The notes below the pieces were generated by a model. The model had not been told where the DNA came from, did no database searches, and saw nothing but the letters and a program-made list of their open reading frames with translations. 64,000 bases of DNA from the NCBI GenBank assembly GCA_009859145.1, contig VRVR01000035.1, positions 37,978 to 101,977 on the forward strand, written 5' to 3'. Shown here in pieces: positions 9,720 to 21,600 of the stretch (positions are counted from its first letter, which is position 1; the number at the start of each line of letters is the position of its first letter). A program made the translations under genes and the position numbers. The stretch is from Andalucia godoyi. Its lineage: Eukaryota; Discoba; Jakobea; Jakobida; Andaluciidae.

Positions 9720-10077
9720 TCAATTCGTCCTCAGCTTGCATTTTTTTCTTCATCATCACTACTTTTCCACTCTGTTGAAGAAGAAGAACGAGGGGGAAAA
9801 CCCGACAGTAAAAAACAGCCAGCCCGAAACGTTGCAAATGTCAAACTACAGGTACCATCAAGTGATGCACACCTCAAAAAGAATCCTCTTGTCTGTGTTC
9901 GAGTTGCCATAAAGCCACAATATCGACTGGCAATAGAATGTCTGCTGTTGTACGTCTGCTCTTGGCTATTGTCATCCTGCGGGTTTTTTCTATGTTAATG
10001 TTTATTATTATTTCTGCAACTTAATCAAGTTCGTTAATTCGTGAATTTTTTTGCTTAGAGGAGAAGGACAAGGGGGA
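9720..10077. other. Divergent promoter region
   Basis: AT-rich spacer between the NYN-like gene (-) and the aspartyl aminopeptidase gene (+). It has a T-rich stretch at about 9990-10055. No gene was recognised. Confidence 0.5.
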
Positions 10078-11565
10078 ATGGCAAAGTTGACCGCGACGTC
10101 AGAGGAGGTATTAGCAGCTGCAAAGAAGTGGATTCGGTTTGTGAATGCGTCTCCGACTCCCTTTCACGCCGTTTCGAACGTGTCGACTCAGTTGGCAGCT
10201 GCTGGGTTTACTCGGCTTGACGAGCGTTCGGAGTGGTCGATCCAGGCAGGGGGGAAGTATTTTGTGTCCCGCAACCAGTCTTCTCTCATTGCCTTTTGCA
10301 TCGGCTCGAAATTCACTCCGTCGCAGAATTCTGGATTTCAGGTGATTGCAACACACACGGATTCTCCGGTTTTGAAGCTGAAGAAGGCCTCGGATGTGCG
10401 CCGTGCGGGATACCAGACCGTTTCTGTTGAGGTGTATGGCGGAGTGCTCCTTCATACGTGGTGGGATAGGGATTTGGGGGTTGCAGGACGCGTGATTGTG
10501 CGAAAAGAAGGAGAGGACGGACTGTCAAGTGCACTGCAGAAGCATCTTGTGTGTATTGACGAGCCTATTGCCCGGCTTTCATCTCTTGCAATCCATCTGA
10601 ACCGCGAGGTGAACTCGGATGGATTCAAATTCAACGCAGAAACGCATCTGCATCCAGTGCTGCATACCCTCGCCGAGGATCTCAACAGACCGATTGGCAG
10701 TCCCTTGGAGGGCATTACCCAAAACCACCCGCCGGCTCTCATGGCCTTGTTGGCTGCGAAGATTGGGTGCGATGCAAAGGAAATTGTGGATTTTGACTTG
10801 TCGTTGTTCGATACCCAGGCGGCCGCGTTGGGTGGCCTTCTGAAAGAGTTTGTGTTTACCGCCCGGATCGACAATTTGCTGTCCACTTTTTGTGCAGTCG
10901 AGGCATTGACAGGTTCGCTGCCGTCCGTTGCAGACTCGGATGGAGTGCGGTTGGTCGCAATGTTCGATCATGAAGAGTGCGGTTCGCAGTCAAGCCATGG
11001 AGCCGATTCGCAAATGCTCCCGGACACAATGGAGCGTATCGTTGAATCTCTTGTTGGGGCAGCACCAGCAGCACCGGCAACCCCTGCCGCGCAAGCCGGT
11101 GTCAAATCCGGGCTGCAGTCCGTTCGTCAGCAAGCATTTGCAAAGTCTCTTGTCCTTTCCGTGGACTGTGCGCATGCGGTACACCCCAATTACGCAGAGA
11201 AGCACCATGAATTACTCCGACCAATGATTAACAAGGGAGTCGTTATCAAGGTGAACAACAACCAAAGGTACGCCACCAATGACTTGGGTGTTGCGGCGGT
11301 CGTGGAATGTGCACAGAGAGCGACCCAGGGATCCGTTGCACTGCAACTGGTGCAGGTCAAAAATGACTCTCCTTGCGGCACGACGGTGGGCCCCATTCTT
11401 TCCTCGCGACTCGGTGTGCGCACTGTCGACATCGGATGTCCCCAGCTGTCCATGCACTCCATCCGAGAAATGTGTGGCACCGTGGACATTGTGCACATGG
11501 AACGGCTCATGCAGAGTTTCATTGACCACTATCCGACCGTGGACAAGCTTCTCAGCTCCGAGTAG
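10078..11565 (+). CDS. Aspartyl aminopeptidase (M18 metallopeptidase)
   Basis: A 495-residue M18-family peptidase like DNPEP, which removes N-terminal Asp or Glu from peptides; family members form cytosolic or vacuolar dodecamers. The ATG at 10078 opens with the family start; a longer frame begins at TTG 10051. Metal and catalytic signatures are present: THTDSPVLKLK carries the first metal His and catalytic Asp; WWDRDLG carries a bridging Asp; FDHEECGSQSSHGAD carries the catalytic Glu pair. The dimerisation-region motif DCAHAVHPNYAEKH also matches. The C-terminal NDSPCGTTVGPI and PQLSMHSIRE segments are standard. An Ala/Pro-rich insert near residues 330-345 is the only oddity. Length matches the family and no targeting peptide is seen, so a cytosolic enzyme is expected. 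Confidence 0.96.
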   Translation: MAKLTATSEEVLAAAKKWIRFVNASPTPFHAVSNVSTQLAAAGFTRLDERSEWSIQAGGKYFVSRNQSSLIAFCIGSKFTPSQNSGFQVIATHTDSPVLKLKKASDVRRAGYQTVSVEVYGGVLLHTWWDRDLGVAGRVIVRKEGEDGLSSALQKHLVCIDEPIARLSSLAIHLNREVNSDGFKFNAETHLHPVLHTLAEDLNRPIGSPLEGITQNHPPALMALLAAKIGCDAKEIVDFDLSLFDTQAAALGGLLKEFVFTARIDNLLSTFCAVEALTGSLPSVADSDGVRLVAMFDHEECGSQSSHGADSQMLPDTMERIVESLVGAAPAAPATPAAQAGVKSGLQSVRQQAFAKSLVLSVDCAHAVHPNYAEKHHELLRPMINKGVVIKVNNNQRYATNDLGVAAVVECAQRATQGSVALQLVQVKNDSPCGTTVGPILSSRLGVRTVDIGCPQLSMHSIREMCGTVDIVHMERLMQSFIDHYPTVDKLLSSE

Positions 11566-11932
11566 ACGTCCTTGGCCGTGTTTGTTTTTCTGTTTGTTTT
11601 GTTTTTGTCTTTTTTCTTTCCTTTCTCTCCGATTTTGCATTTTGAATTTCTTGCTTCATTTTCTTTCTTCTCGTTTTTTAAAAAGCTCGTTCCTCGAGCA
11701 AAAAAAAAAAACAAACTGGCTTATCGTTTCTGCAGAATTGCCGCAATGAAATAAAAGGAAGAAGGGGGGGGGAAAAAAACACAGAACACAAAATACAACA
11801 ATATACTGAGTACGAACGTCGCTTTCCCGACGAAAACAACGTCGGGTAGCTGAACAATGGAATCAAGGGGAAGGGAAAGGGGAGAAGGAGGAGGAAGAAA
11901 ACACTTGGTGGAAAAAACGCACACTTAGGGTC
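11566..11932. other. Convergent 3' region of aminopeptidase and cyclase genes
   Basis: T-rich then A-rich spacer holding the 3' ends of two convergent genes. An AATAAA-like signal (gaaataaaagg) lies near 11746-11756. There are poly-A, poly-G and A/C-rich runs near 11700-11790. No gene is evident. Confidence 0.5.
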
Positions 11933-14900
11933 TTACAATTCATTCTCGGCATCGTCCTGATGCTCACTTGTGTCCGTCGGTGACATGGTGTCAAAGTCGT
12001 CTGCCGACGTCACATCGATTTGCGGAGTCTCCATGCTTACCATGGAACGACGACGATGGGCAGAGGGCTTGAACGAAGAGACCGTGGAATTGGTGGATGC
12101 CGTTGTGTCCGTTCCGGGATCGTCCGGAGACACACTGTATGTAATGAACTTTTGATTTCCAAGTCCCTTAAGATGCATCGGATCCAGTTGTTCACAACGG
12201 AAATATCGACTGACCAGCCTGTACGTTTCCTCACTGAGATGCACAGTGCCAGGAACACCGGAACTCTCCATTCGAGCGGTTTTGTTCACATCCTGACCGA
12301 AAATATCAAACAACACTCGGCTCCTCGAGATGACCCCCGACGTGACGACTCCCGTATGGATACCGACACGAACTTCCAAGGGCCGTCCCACGGAGACTGT
12401 GGATTTCCCAACTGATGCTGCAATCCTGATCATGTCTTGTCCAAAGAGAACGGCATTGCGTGCAGCCTCAGCAGGATCCACAACGTTTTCCGGCTTCGAT
12501 TCGTTCGGAAAATTCAGTCCACTAACCCACATGGATCCATCACCAAGGATCTTAATTTTCACGATCCCTCGCTTCTCTGCTGCCTTATCAAACTCGCTGT
12601 ACAAAACATGCAGCAAGGAAATAACATGGCTTGGACCGCCACGCGACAATTCAGTGCACAAGGGGGTGAATCCAACAATGTCCTGGAAAATGCACGTCAA
12701 GTCATTGTGCACGAACGCAATAATGCCATCGTCCTTTGAATCAACTTCTGCTTTTGGACGAAGGCGATCTCCCACAGCTTTGGGTACAAAGTTGTCAATA
12801 ATCTCGTTGGTTCTTTGTTGCTCACGCTCCAATCGGTCATGCTGGCGCAGCTCTTCTGTTCTGTCCACAATGTAGAAACCAAAGGACGATCTCCAGGCTG
12901 AAGACAGGTCATCCGAAGTAGACGGCAACGTGCAGAGTTCAACAGTGACAGAACATTTGATGGGATGCTCGCGACCCACAGCAACGGCATTCAACTTGAA
13001 ATTCATCATCTCTCCTTCAATTCGTGTCGAGGGATTGCATATGAATGTCGTCAGGCGCTTCTTGTCATCCTCCGTTTCCTCGACGAACAGTTCTTCGAGA
13101 GTCTTGTTCAACAGCGCAAATTCATTCAACCGGAATAACCGGCACGCAGCCTGATTTGCAAATGACACAATCGGTGGGAACTGCGACAGAGAAGACGCGT
13201 TGAATCCAGGTCGCCAGAACGGCCAACGAACTTCAATGAACGGAATCGGATCCAGTTTGAGGAAGCAGCGTGCCCGGAAGCCTTTATCATCCGTTCCGCG
13301 CTCTAGAGTCGACACATCGTCTAGATCCCTTTCTGATTCGCTGAGGTCTACAAAATACGAACTTGTCAGATCTTTCATCGACCGGAATGTATTCTGCTGC
13401 ATGAACAGCAAAACGTGGTCCGACGACAAAATCGACTCAAGACTCAGCGTAGCGAAAATTCGACGAATGAACATCTCCTCCCGATGCATTTCCGTAACGC
13501 TCTTCCAGATGAAAACAATGAAAACAAAAGGGAACAGAACAAAGGCAGCACCAAAGAAGCCTTCTGCCAAGGAACGATACAAATCCGTTCTCCTGGTGTA
13601 GTAGTACAACAATTCCTCAAATACCTTGTCCAGCTTGGCAGGCATCCATCCGAAGTACCGTTGCGCCAGACGACTCCAGAAGAACGACGAAGGAACCGAT
13701 CCAAAAACAGACGTTGCAAGCGACACAACCTCCGTGAACAAATTGGCCATGTCCATTGCAAGACTGTTGCCCAATGTGTCTGGATACTCAACGGGAAACT
13801 CGGACGCCGAATAAGCCGTCAGAATCGTATCCTTCAAGGCCGGGGTCAACTGAATAAGTCCGGGAGACCGACCTTGGGAACCGTCCACGAGAGAGTAGTA
13901 CTCTGACATTCCATCCTCCGCTGATTGAACGGAGATTGCGGCCGCGTCAGAAAACTGGGCAGAAGGGACTGCCTCCTTCATCAACTCTCCGCCAAACGAC
14001 ATGGACTTCCACAACAGACCTTCACAATTTGTTAAATATCGCGTTTGGTACATTGCGTGGACGGAATCAGAAATACTCACAGCCAGCAAGGAAGTGAAGA
14101 TCTGCGTGTAGCAAATGCAAAACAGGATTCCGATCATAATTAGCACCAGCCTCGACCTGAAGACGGACTTTCCATCTGTGACAGGAGGAGACCGTGGTCT
14201 GGCATGCAAACTCACGGCAGCGGTGTCTGCAGCGGTTCCTCGGGTGTTCGTAGAAATATACGTGCCTCCGCGCCCTCGAATCACCTCCGCAACGTGATCC
14301 TTATGATCCGCATGTACTCCGGATGCAATATGCGTCAGCTCCGAGTGTTTCTCTTTCAGCATGTTGCCGTCCATGGTGGACAAGATCGCAAGCATTTGCG
14401 CCGTTTCCATGTGGTGCTTCCGAATAGACGGCCAAATGAAAATAAAGAAACACAACCCGCACAACGCAACAAACGACACGGAAATGCTCAGAAGAATGAT
14501 CCACACTTTGTTCAGATACGCCTCCGTAGCACTCTGATATGCTTCCTGAATCTTCTGAATCGCAGTCAGATATCCCGTGAGACCGTTGTACCAAAGCGAA
14601 ACTAATCCACCGGAGCAGTAGCCAAGAGTACCGATAAAAATCGTGTTGTTGGGATTATTGAGATAATCACGCTGTGCAATAGGATCCGACATGCATGAAC
14701 TCACAAAATTCAGAGTAGCAATAAACGAGTCCATAACTGCTGCATTGGAGAGAACGACCGGTTGCTTGCCATAGTACGGGATCATTGACGAAGCGCCGGC
14801 TGGAATCGAAAAGTTCTGCACAGACAGCATACTCAGGTCATTGCTAATCGCGTCCCAGATATCGTTGTAGAACACGGTAACTTCACTGTCTCGGAGCTGG

Positions 14901-17623
14901 CGGTGCATCTGAAACGTCCGATCCGCAACATCCACCGCGTGTCTGCCCAACATTTTCACAATCGTCTCGTTCTTCGGCAGCATATCTTTGGTCACGAAGA
15001 ATCGAGAGAGCGACGCCCATTTGGAGACCGATCGACGAATTCGACTCACAATTTCGAACGGAAGCGTGACAGCGCGCGCCTTGTCCGACCTGGACTGCGT
15101 TTTCGACCCCGAATCCGAATTCTCGCGAAAATCTCGATCTGCAATACCAGACGAAATAGGCTGGAGAATGAACTGCCGGCACAAGGCAAAGTACACAATC
15201 ACAAACAAACACATTAGCAGAAACGTCACCGCAAGCACAATTCGAACATTCCGCAGGGAATGAAGCCGATTGTGTAAAACCAAGTAACGCAGTTCCATCA
15301 AATGACGTTCTCGTACGTGGTTGTCCGAAGCCATTGCCACAGACCCGTCAACCGAGAAATCAAGACTAGGACGACGATCCCGCGGAAGATGATGTGGTGC
15401 GGAGTTGGAGTTGTTCAAATCGAGCGCCACACCCCCAACGGTTACGAAGCTTGCTAGGTCATTTCCGGCCGTTGACATGGACAACTGTCGGTCGCGATGA
15501 ACAGGTGTAGCAGATGACATGGATTGGTTACGATGCATCGGAGATCCCGAAGGTGAGCCTCCGTTCGCCATCGACATTGCGCCTGTCTGCGGCCGAGGAA
15601 TTACGAGCCGAGGTAAAGAATCGGCATCTCGGGCCAGCTTTTGGGCCAAATCAACCTCGAATTCCACCGAACTGAGCCAGCGACATCTGCATGTCATCAC
15701 TTCATAATATGATGGTGCGGCTCGTTCTATAGTACGCAACAGAACTTTCCCTCGGTCCTTTAACTTGAGAACCGTCGCCAGGATCAGTCTGCGACGTTCG
15801 GCATCTTCTTGAACTTGGTTTTCCATCTCGACGAATTTGGTCATTGTTTTCTGCAGAGGAGCAGAAGCAAGCGTAACCTCCTTCCAAAACAGCGCCATTT
15901 GCTGGATGATTCGCTTCCTGATTCCATCAATCTTGGACACAACGTCCAGGATATCCTTCTCCGTCCAGATCAAGCCATGAACGCAGATCGTGGAGTCCGA
16001 CTGCAACATCCGAACTGCAAACAATTCGTACAGGAACGGCCATGACATGACGCTGTGGCTCGTAGTTTGGAACTCTTTTGACAACACTTGCGTCATCTTC
16101 TGGTTATATTCATCCATGGGAACATCCGAAAATCGAGAACCGTACACGAGCAAACAAAAATGGGTGCTCAACAGTTTGGAAAAGCGGAATGTGCTCAGCG
16201 ATTTGGAAAACAAGACCAGAAGCCGATGGATGTCTTCTCCAGGCAAGAAGAACTGTGACTTGTCTCCTCTGTGCTTCTCAGCGTTCAATTCCACCTGTTC
16301 GCAAACAGACCGTAAGAGCAGCTCGCAATTCGTAGCGTTTCCACAGCGATTCATCAGACTCAAGAACTTTGCATAGTCATCCGGATGGCTGAGAGGATAA
16401 GGGACCTGAGGGGTTTCCAACGGATCGTCGCTTTGCGTGGGAAGCGATTTCAGAACTGCTACTGACGAGGCACGCCTCACGCTATTGTACATTAGGGATC
16501 GGCGAACAAGCGGCACCGCAGAGCCGCCAGGCGTTCCAGGTGAGAACGGGGTAGTGGGCACGGCAATTCCGATTTCATCTGCAGATGAGGGCTCTTCAGA
16601 CAGCGTCGCTCGACGAGGAACCACGGCCGAGCGCTCGACGCTGGATCGAACACGATTCTGCAATCGGGCTGGATGGAATATCCAGATGCGTCTGCGGTAT
16701 TGGACCACAAGTGCAGCAAGAAAAAGCAAGGAGATTCCGACAGATACGAGAACCCAAACCCATCCCGCCCTCGAATGGTATGCAACATCGAAAACGGCAG
16801 AAATGGCGATGAAGATGTAAGGGATGACAAAGATGGCATTTCCAAAAAACAGCTTGTAAGGAACAAACCGGAGCATGACCAGGATAAAAAGTGCGACGAT
16901 GATCGGCGATATGATAGAGAATGCAGTGGATTCCAGCATGTAGCAGATCATATGGGCCAAAATCAACAGGAAATCGAGAAACAGCCCACCGATCGACACA
17001 AGATTCGACGAGGAGGAATTGATCTTTGGAAACACAACGCAGACATCCGCACAAAAGAATCGAAACAACGGAAGCCAGAACGAAAACAAGCAGACTAAAT
17101 GAACCAACAGGAACGAGGACAACGGATGTGTGAATCCAGATGCCGACTGAGTGGGATTCATGAAGAAAAGCAAGAGCATATACTGGCCATACAAAACTGT
17201 ATCTTGTAGCTGCACAAGATAGCTCAGGCCTTTGATGGTAAACTCTCCGGGACGCCCAGTGCGCTGCGTCTGGAACCAAAAGGAGATCGTTGCAATGATG
17301 GTAATCCCAAGAATTCCCTCGAATATGCCTCCCAGAACTTCGAAAAACACAGAGGGGATTTGGTCGTCCGCCCTATATTGAAGAAAGCACGCAAACCCCA
17401 ACTTGAAGAGGCACGCCATTATGAATGTAAAAGGTGCCGGAGGACATGTTGCTCGAACCAGCGTCCCGAGCTCAAAGAACTTTCTCAGCAGGGTGTGCTT
17501 GGCGAAGTAAGCTCCAAAGTCCGTGTCTAGTGTATTCGAATAGAGCCCAGCCGCATCGGCGTAGGAGTCTACGGAGCGATGGTGTTCTCGCGGACCTCCG
17601 GAGTTGGCCAATGGCTGCACCAT
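11933..17623 (-). CDS. Giant multipass adenylyl cyclase, copy A
   Basis: A 1,896-residue protein from the ATG at 17623. Eight hydrophobic segments fill residues 64-308. Further single segments lie near 793-815, 1039-1064, 1156-1180 and 1353-1375. A class III cyclase domain follows at about 1620-1830. Metal-binding Asp residues are D1648 (FQDIVGFT) and D1695 (ILGDGS). The purine-specifying residues are K1691 and D1773 (FDIFG), the adenylyl type, not the guanylyl Glu/Cys pair. N1780 and R1784 of VNKTARM are the transition-state residues. A signalling-helix motif NFVPKAV precedes the domain, so cAMP synthesis is predicted. The two segments between the paired central helices could be extracellular sensor modules. 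Overall layout recalls large protist cyclases with TmcB-like membrane parts. It is a tandem paralogue of the next gene. Confidence 0.9.
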   Translation of the reverse strand: MVQPLANSGGPREHHRSVDSYADAAGLYSNTLDTDFGAYFAKHTLLRKFFELGTLVRATCPPAPFTFIMACLFKLGFACFLQYRADDQIPSVFFEVLGGIFEGILGITIIATISFWFQTQRTGRPGEFTIKGLSYLVQLQDTVLYGQYMLLLFFMNPTQSASGFTHPLSSFLLVHLVCLFSFWLPLFRFFCADVCVVFPKINSSSSNLVSIGGLFLDFLLILAHMICYMLESTAFSIISPIIVALFILVMLRFVPYKLFFGNAIFVIPYIFIAISAVFDVAYHSRAGWVWVLVSVGISLLFLAALVVQYRRRIWIFHPARLQNRVRSSVERSAVVPRRATLSEEPSSADEIGIAVPTTPFSPGTPGGSAVPLVRRSLMYNSVRRASSVAVLKSLPTQSDDPLETPQVPYPLSHPDDYAKFLSLMNRCGNATNCELLLRSVCEQVELNAEKHRGDKSQFFLPGEDIHRLLVLFSKSLSTFRFSKLLSTHFCLLVYGSRFSDVPMDEYNQKMTQVLSKEFQTTSHSVMSWPFLYELFAVRMLQSDSTICVHGLIWTEKDILDVVSKIDGIRKRIIQQMALFWKEVTLASAPLQKTMTKFVEMENQVQEDAERRRLILATVLKLKDRGKVLLRTIERAAPSYYEVMTCRCRWLSSVEFEVDLAQKLARDADSLPRLVIPRPQTGAMSMANGGSPSGSPMHRNQSMSSATPVHRDRQLSMSTAGNDLASFVTVGGVALDLNNSNSAPHHLPRDRRPSLDFSVDGSVAMASDNHVRERHLMELRYLVLHNRLHSLRNVRIVLAVTFLLMCLFVIVYFALCRQFILQPISSGIADRDFRENSDSGSKTQSRSDKARAVTLPFEIVSRIRRSVSKWASLSRFFVTKDMLPKNETIVKMLGRHAVDVADRTFQMHRQLRDSEVTVFYNDIWDAISNDLSMLSVQNFSIPAGASSMIPYYGKQPVVLSNAAVMDSFIATLNFVSSCMSDPIAQRDYLNNPNNTIFIGTLGYCSGGLVSLWYNGLTGYLTAIQKIQEAYQSATEAYLNKVWIILLSISVSFVALCGLCFFIFIWPSIRKHHMETAQMLAILSTMDGNMLKEKHSELTHIASGVHADHKDHVAEVIRGRGGTYISTNTRGTAADTAAVSLHARPRSPPVTDGKSVFRSRLVLIMIGILFCICYTQIFTSLLAVSISDSVHAMYQTRYLTNCEGLLWKSMSFGGELMKEAVPSAQFSDAAAISVQSAEDGMSEYYSLVDGSQGRSPGLIQLTPALKDTILTAYSASEFPVEYPDTLGNSLAMDMANLFTEVVSLATSVFGSVPSSFFWSRLAQRYFGWMPAKLDKVFEELLYYYTRRTDLYRSLAEGFFGAAFVLFPFVFIVFIWKSVTEMHREEMFIRRIFATLSLESILSSDHVLLFMQQNTFRSMKDLTSSYFVDLSESERDLDDVSTLERGTDDKGFRARCFLKLDPIPFIEVRWPFWRPGFNASSLSQFPPIVSFANQAACRLFRLNEFALLNKTLEELFVEETEDDKKRLTTFICNPSTRIEGEMMNFKLNAVAVGREHPIKCSVTVELCTLPSTSDDLSSAWRSSFGFYIVDRTEELRQHDRLEREQQRTNEIIDNFVPKAVGDRLRPKAEVDSKDDGIIAFVHNDLTCIFQDIVGFTPLCTELSRGGPSHVISLLHVLYSEFDKAAEKRGIVKIKILGDGSMWVSGLNFPNESKPENVVDPAEAARNAVLFGQDMIRIAASVGKSTVSVGRPLEVRVGIHTGVVTSGVISRSRVLFDIFGQDVNKTARMESSGVPGTVHLSEETYRLVSRYFRCEQLDPMHLKGLGNQKFITYSVSPDDPGTDTTASTNSTVSSFKPSAHRRRSMVSMETPQIDVTSADDFDTMSPTDTSEHQDDAENEL

Positions 17624-18633
17624 CACAGAAGGCCAATCGACTATACAAGTAGGACAGAAAAATGGGGGGGAAGGTTAGTTGGAGGGGGGAAACAAGTAGC
17701 GTAACGGAGTGTATGTGTTCGCTTCGCGAGAGCAAGAAGATCAAATTTAATACAGAGAAACAGATGGCGATTTTCCGGACCTTGTCTCTCGGGTTGCAGC
17801 GAAACAAGACGGTAACAATCAGCGTAGCGAACGCGAAAAATAAAACTGGGGATGATGAGAAGAGAGAGATTGTCCTCAAAAGTCAAACAACCGAGAGAGG
17901 TATTGGGAGAAGGTAATCGGCATCGGAAATGTAAAACCAGCAGTGATGGCCGACAGGTTGGTTTTTTTTTTCAGGCGAAAGAAGACTGGATGGGACGTGT
18001 CACCTCTCCAGTCCGCGTGCGACCAGCGATGTGCTTACAGGTGTGGTACCAGCAGCGTCGGGGCAGAGCCGGAACACCCAAACTCGTCTTCAACCGATCA
18101 GAGCAGATCAATAGTGGTTGACACATCTGAGCAGAAAAGGTTAATACAAATTGGTGGAAGTGTGGTTGCTACGACGTTGTGCTGATTGCATTTTCCACAT
18201 GCCCAAAAAGAAGCATCGATTCTCCTGAGTCGCAGCAGATTGCTTGCAACCCGGAGCTCGAATCTGGGGAATTTTATGGAGAGTGGGGCTCGCAAACAGG
18301 GAAAGAGCTGGGGGGGAGCAGCTCACTGCGCGTTGACCCACAGCGGAAAAGAACAGTTGGGGATCCTGAAGAGAGGGAACACGTGCCTTCCTTGGCTCTT
18401 TCGTTCCCTCGCCATGGGATCGCCCCCCTGCCCTCTTGGCAGCATGAAAAATAGAGCACGACGGAGACGGCACAGCACAAAAATAAAGATTATCCGAAGG
18501 CCACCAGCGCGTCTCCTTTATATATTGTTTGGTTTTTTTTTTAAATTAAATTAAACACAAAAAATTTTAATTATAATAACAAAAACAGAAAAAAACATAT
18601 TATTACGATACCTTTTTTACTAATACACATAAC
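17624..18633. other. 1 kb spacer between tandem cyclase genes
   Basis: This region holds the promoter of cyclase A and the 3' end of cyclase B. Open frames here (for example 18186-18554 +) are Arg/Ser-rich and unlike any family I know. AT-rich sequence with ATTAAATTAAA-type runs flanks the cyclase B stop at 18530-18630. Confidence 0.5.
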
Positions 18634-21600
18634 TTAGCCAAAGAACGGGGTGTTGGAATTCGCGGGAGAGACAAAGAACGTGTCGTCGGTGTATCGGATA
18701 CCCTTCAATTCAACGCGAGGCTGTCTGCGGGTGCACGCAAACTTGTCGTACACAAGCTTGTAAGTCTGGTGGCTGATGTGGACGCGATCCGACTGCGACG
18801 TGCTTTCCATTCGAGAAGACATGTTCACAGTAGCACCAAAGACATCAAGAACGGGCAGCTTGTTGGAGATGACCCCCGAGGTAAGCTCGCCGGTGTGGAT
18901 TCCAACGCGGACATGCAGCTGCTTCTCTGTTCCGTCCGAGAAGCGGACCCTCATTTCGTTTGCAATGCGAATCATTTCAAAGGCAAAGTTGACTGCATTG
19001 TGGGCCGCAACAATCTTATCTGCTGGCAATTCGTCCCCAAACGTCATGCCACTGACCCACATCGATCCATCTCCCATGACCTTGATTTTCATGACGTTGT
19101 ACTTCTTCGCTGCCTCGTCGTACCGCGAGTACAGTTCGGTCAGCAGATCGACGACTTGCACTGGTGTGAGCTGCGAGCAGAGCGGAGTAAAACTCACAAT
19201 GTCTTGGAAGATGCACGAAACATCCTTGTGCTGGTAGGCAATCTTGTTCTTGTTCCGGTTCGTTTGCTCGCTCTCCTCGTCCGCCGACGACCGGGTATTG
19301 TCGTCCAGCCATTCGTTGACAACACGAGTCACTGCGCTAGGAACAAAATTCTCCAGATTATGGATGTTCGACTCACGAACACGTTCAATGAGATCTGCTA
19401 CACGGTTCTCATCCGACAGATCCCGAATGCTCAAACCGAACCGTACTTGATTCGGAACGGCGTGGTTGAGGATGTGGATGAGAGGATCAACGCACGTCAC
19501 AACGGTGACGCTGCACAAGACCCCTTCGATCTTGGCGTCCCCGCCATCGACATCATCGCGAGAACACAGGAGCATCATGATAAACTGTCGCGTATCACCG
19601 GTAAACGTGAGCCACGGACTGCGGATGTGAGTCAAGAAGCTCTGGAAACTTTGGTTGGAGCGAACGTCTGGAGCCTCGGCGAAGATCTCCGATAGCTTGG
19701 GTTGCGCATCAAAGAACGCTGCTGGTTTGCGCATAAACTGCGCACAAGCGAGATTATGAAAAGTCAGCACGGGATCGGTGATCGTGGAGGACTCGCGAAT
19801 GGTAGCTGCATTGCAAGAAGCTTCAAGGAACGGGAAAGGACACAAGTCGCGGAATTCCTTTGACCGGTTCATCAACAACTCTCCGGTGCTCAAGGAGCGA
19901 TCCACATTCTCGGAATCTGCGCCGTGGTGATCGGAAGACAGAGCACTCAGATCAGAATCAACCTTGTTTTCTCTCACGAACCGGAGTACCGTTTCGGAAG
20001 AAAACACCGCATTGGTGTCCAAAGTCGAGTATGCCTTTCTGATCATCTTCTCCTCGTCACGCAAAACCGAAATTGGCCTCCAAAAACACAAGAAGAAGAT
20101 GAAAGGGAATAATACAAACGCAGCTCCGAAAAACCCGTCTGCAGCAGACCGATACAGATCCGTACGATTCGTGTAGTAATACAACAACTCTTCGAATACC
20201 TTGTCTAACTTTGCCGGAAGCCAGGCAAAGAGTCGTGGTGCGATACGAGTCCAGAAGAATGATGTAGGGAGTGCTCCAGGCTGCGTCGTGGCGACAGACA
20301 CGATTTCCGTAAAAATATTTGCCATGTCGATAGCCAGCGAAGTACCTGTGGTATCTGGATACTCGGAGAACGCGGACAGGTGGGCAGGATTCAACACAGT
20401 TCCGCGCAGCGTCGCAGTCATGTGAATCACGCCTGGGGAATCGATTGACGTGTCACCGTCGACAAGCCGATAGAACTCGGTCATTGCTTCTTCGGCAGCA
20501 ACGATCGATGAGACGGAGACGGTTTTCGGAAAGGGAGTACTGAGATATGCTTGGTAATATAGCTCACTTGCATATGAAATACTCTTCCACAGAAGTGCCT
20601 CTGAGTTGGTCAAGTACCGGGTTTGGTACATTGCATGCAGCGAGTCCACAAGATGCATCACAAGAAAGACGGTAAAAATCTGCGAATACAAGAAAATGAC
20701 GACAATCCCAAAGATGATGGTCATCAACTGCGAACGAAAGGTCGAGAATTGGGATGTCAAAAATGCAGAACTCGACGCTGATCCCAAAAGGTACCGTTGC
20801 GTATCGAGGAGATGCCGAGACGATGCAGGGTTATAGTCTTCGATTCCAGATGCGTTCCGGATGCCCTCCGCGCCGCCTGTGAAAAGACGACTGAAAACAG
20901 GACGAACAAGACTTGGGTCGATCGCAGACGGGAGCAAGAGCAACCAGTTCATCTGTTTGTTATGAGCTCGCAACGAGACATAGATGAATCCAATGCAGAA
21001 AAATCCTGCAATCAGCGCGAACCCGAGAGAAAATGTCAGAGAAATAATCAGCACACGAGTAATGTACGCCTGCGTTGCGTCCTGATAGGATTCTTGGACT
21101 CTCTGAATGGAGTCCTTGTACGACGTCAGACCATTGTACCACAACGAGACACCGGCAGCGGAACAAGATCCAAGCGAAGAAATCAATATACTCGAAGAGA
21201 AATTAAGGTATGCAGTCTGTCGATCAGGATCTGCAACACATCGCGCCACAGTGCCCAATGTCGCAACAAACGATTCCAAAATCGCCGCATTTGACAATGC
21301 CGTGTCGTCGAACACATAATATTGCACCATGGATGTGATGACTGCTGGCAATAAGGACGAGTTCTGCACGGATGCAACATTCAGCTTGCTCATCTTATCT
21401 TGGATGTCCGTCGAGAAAACGGCAACGTCGCTGTCTTTGAGTTGCCGGTGCATGTCTGTAATCTTCGTTGCCGAGTCCGTCAAATGACGGTTCAAGAAAC
21501 GCATTGTTGACAGCCCGGTCGTGGTGTCTCTGGGGAGCTCAGTGAACGTCACAAACATTCGACTCAGAGTAGACCACTTGGAAACCGCACGGCGAATCCT

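Noticed and set aside
16596-17279. 227-codon minus-strand alternate frame within cyclase A
   Set aside because: The hydrophobic coding region gives an overlapping frame; the cyclase frame carries all the family motifs.
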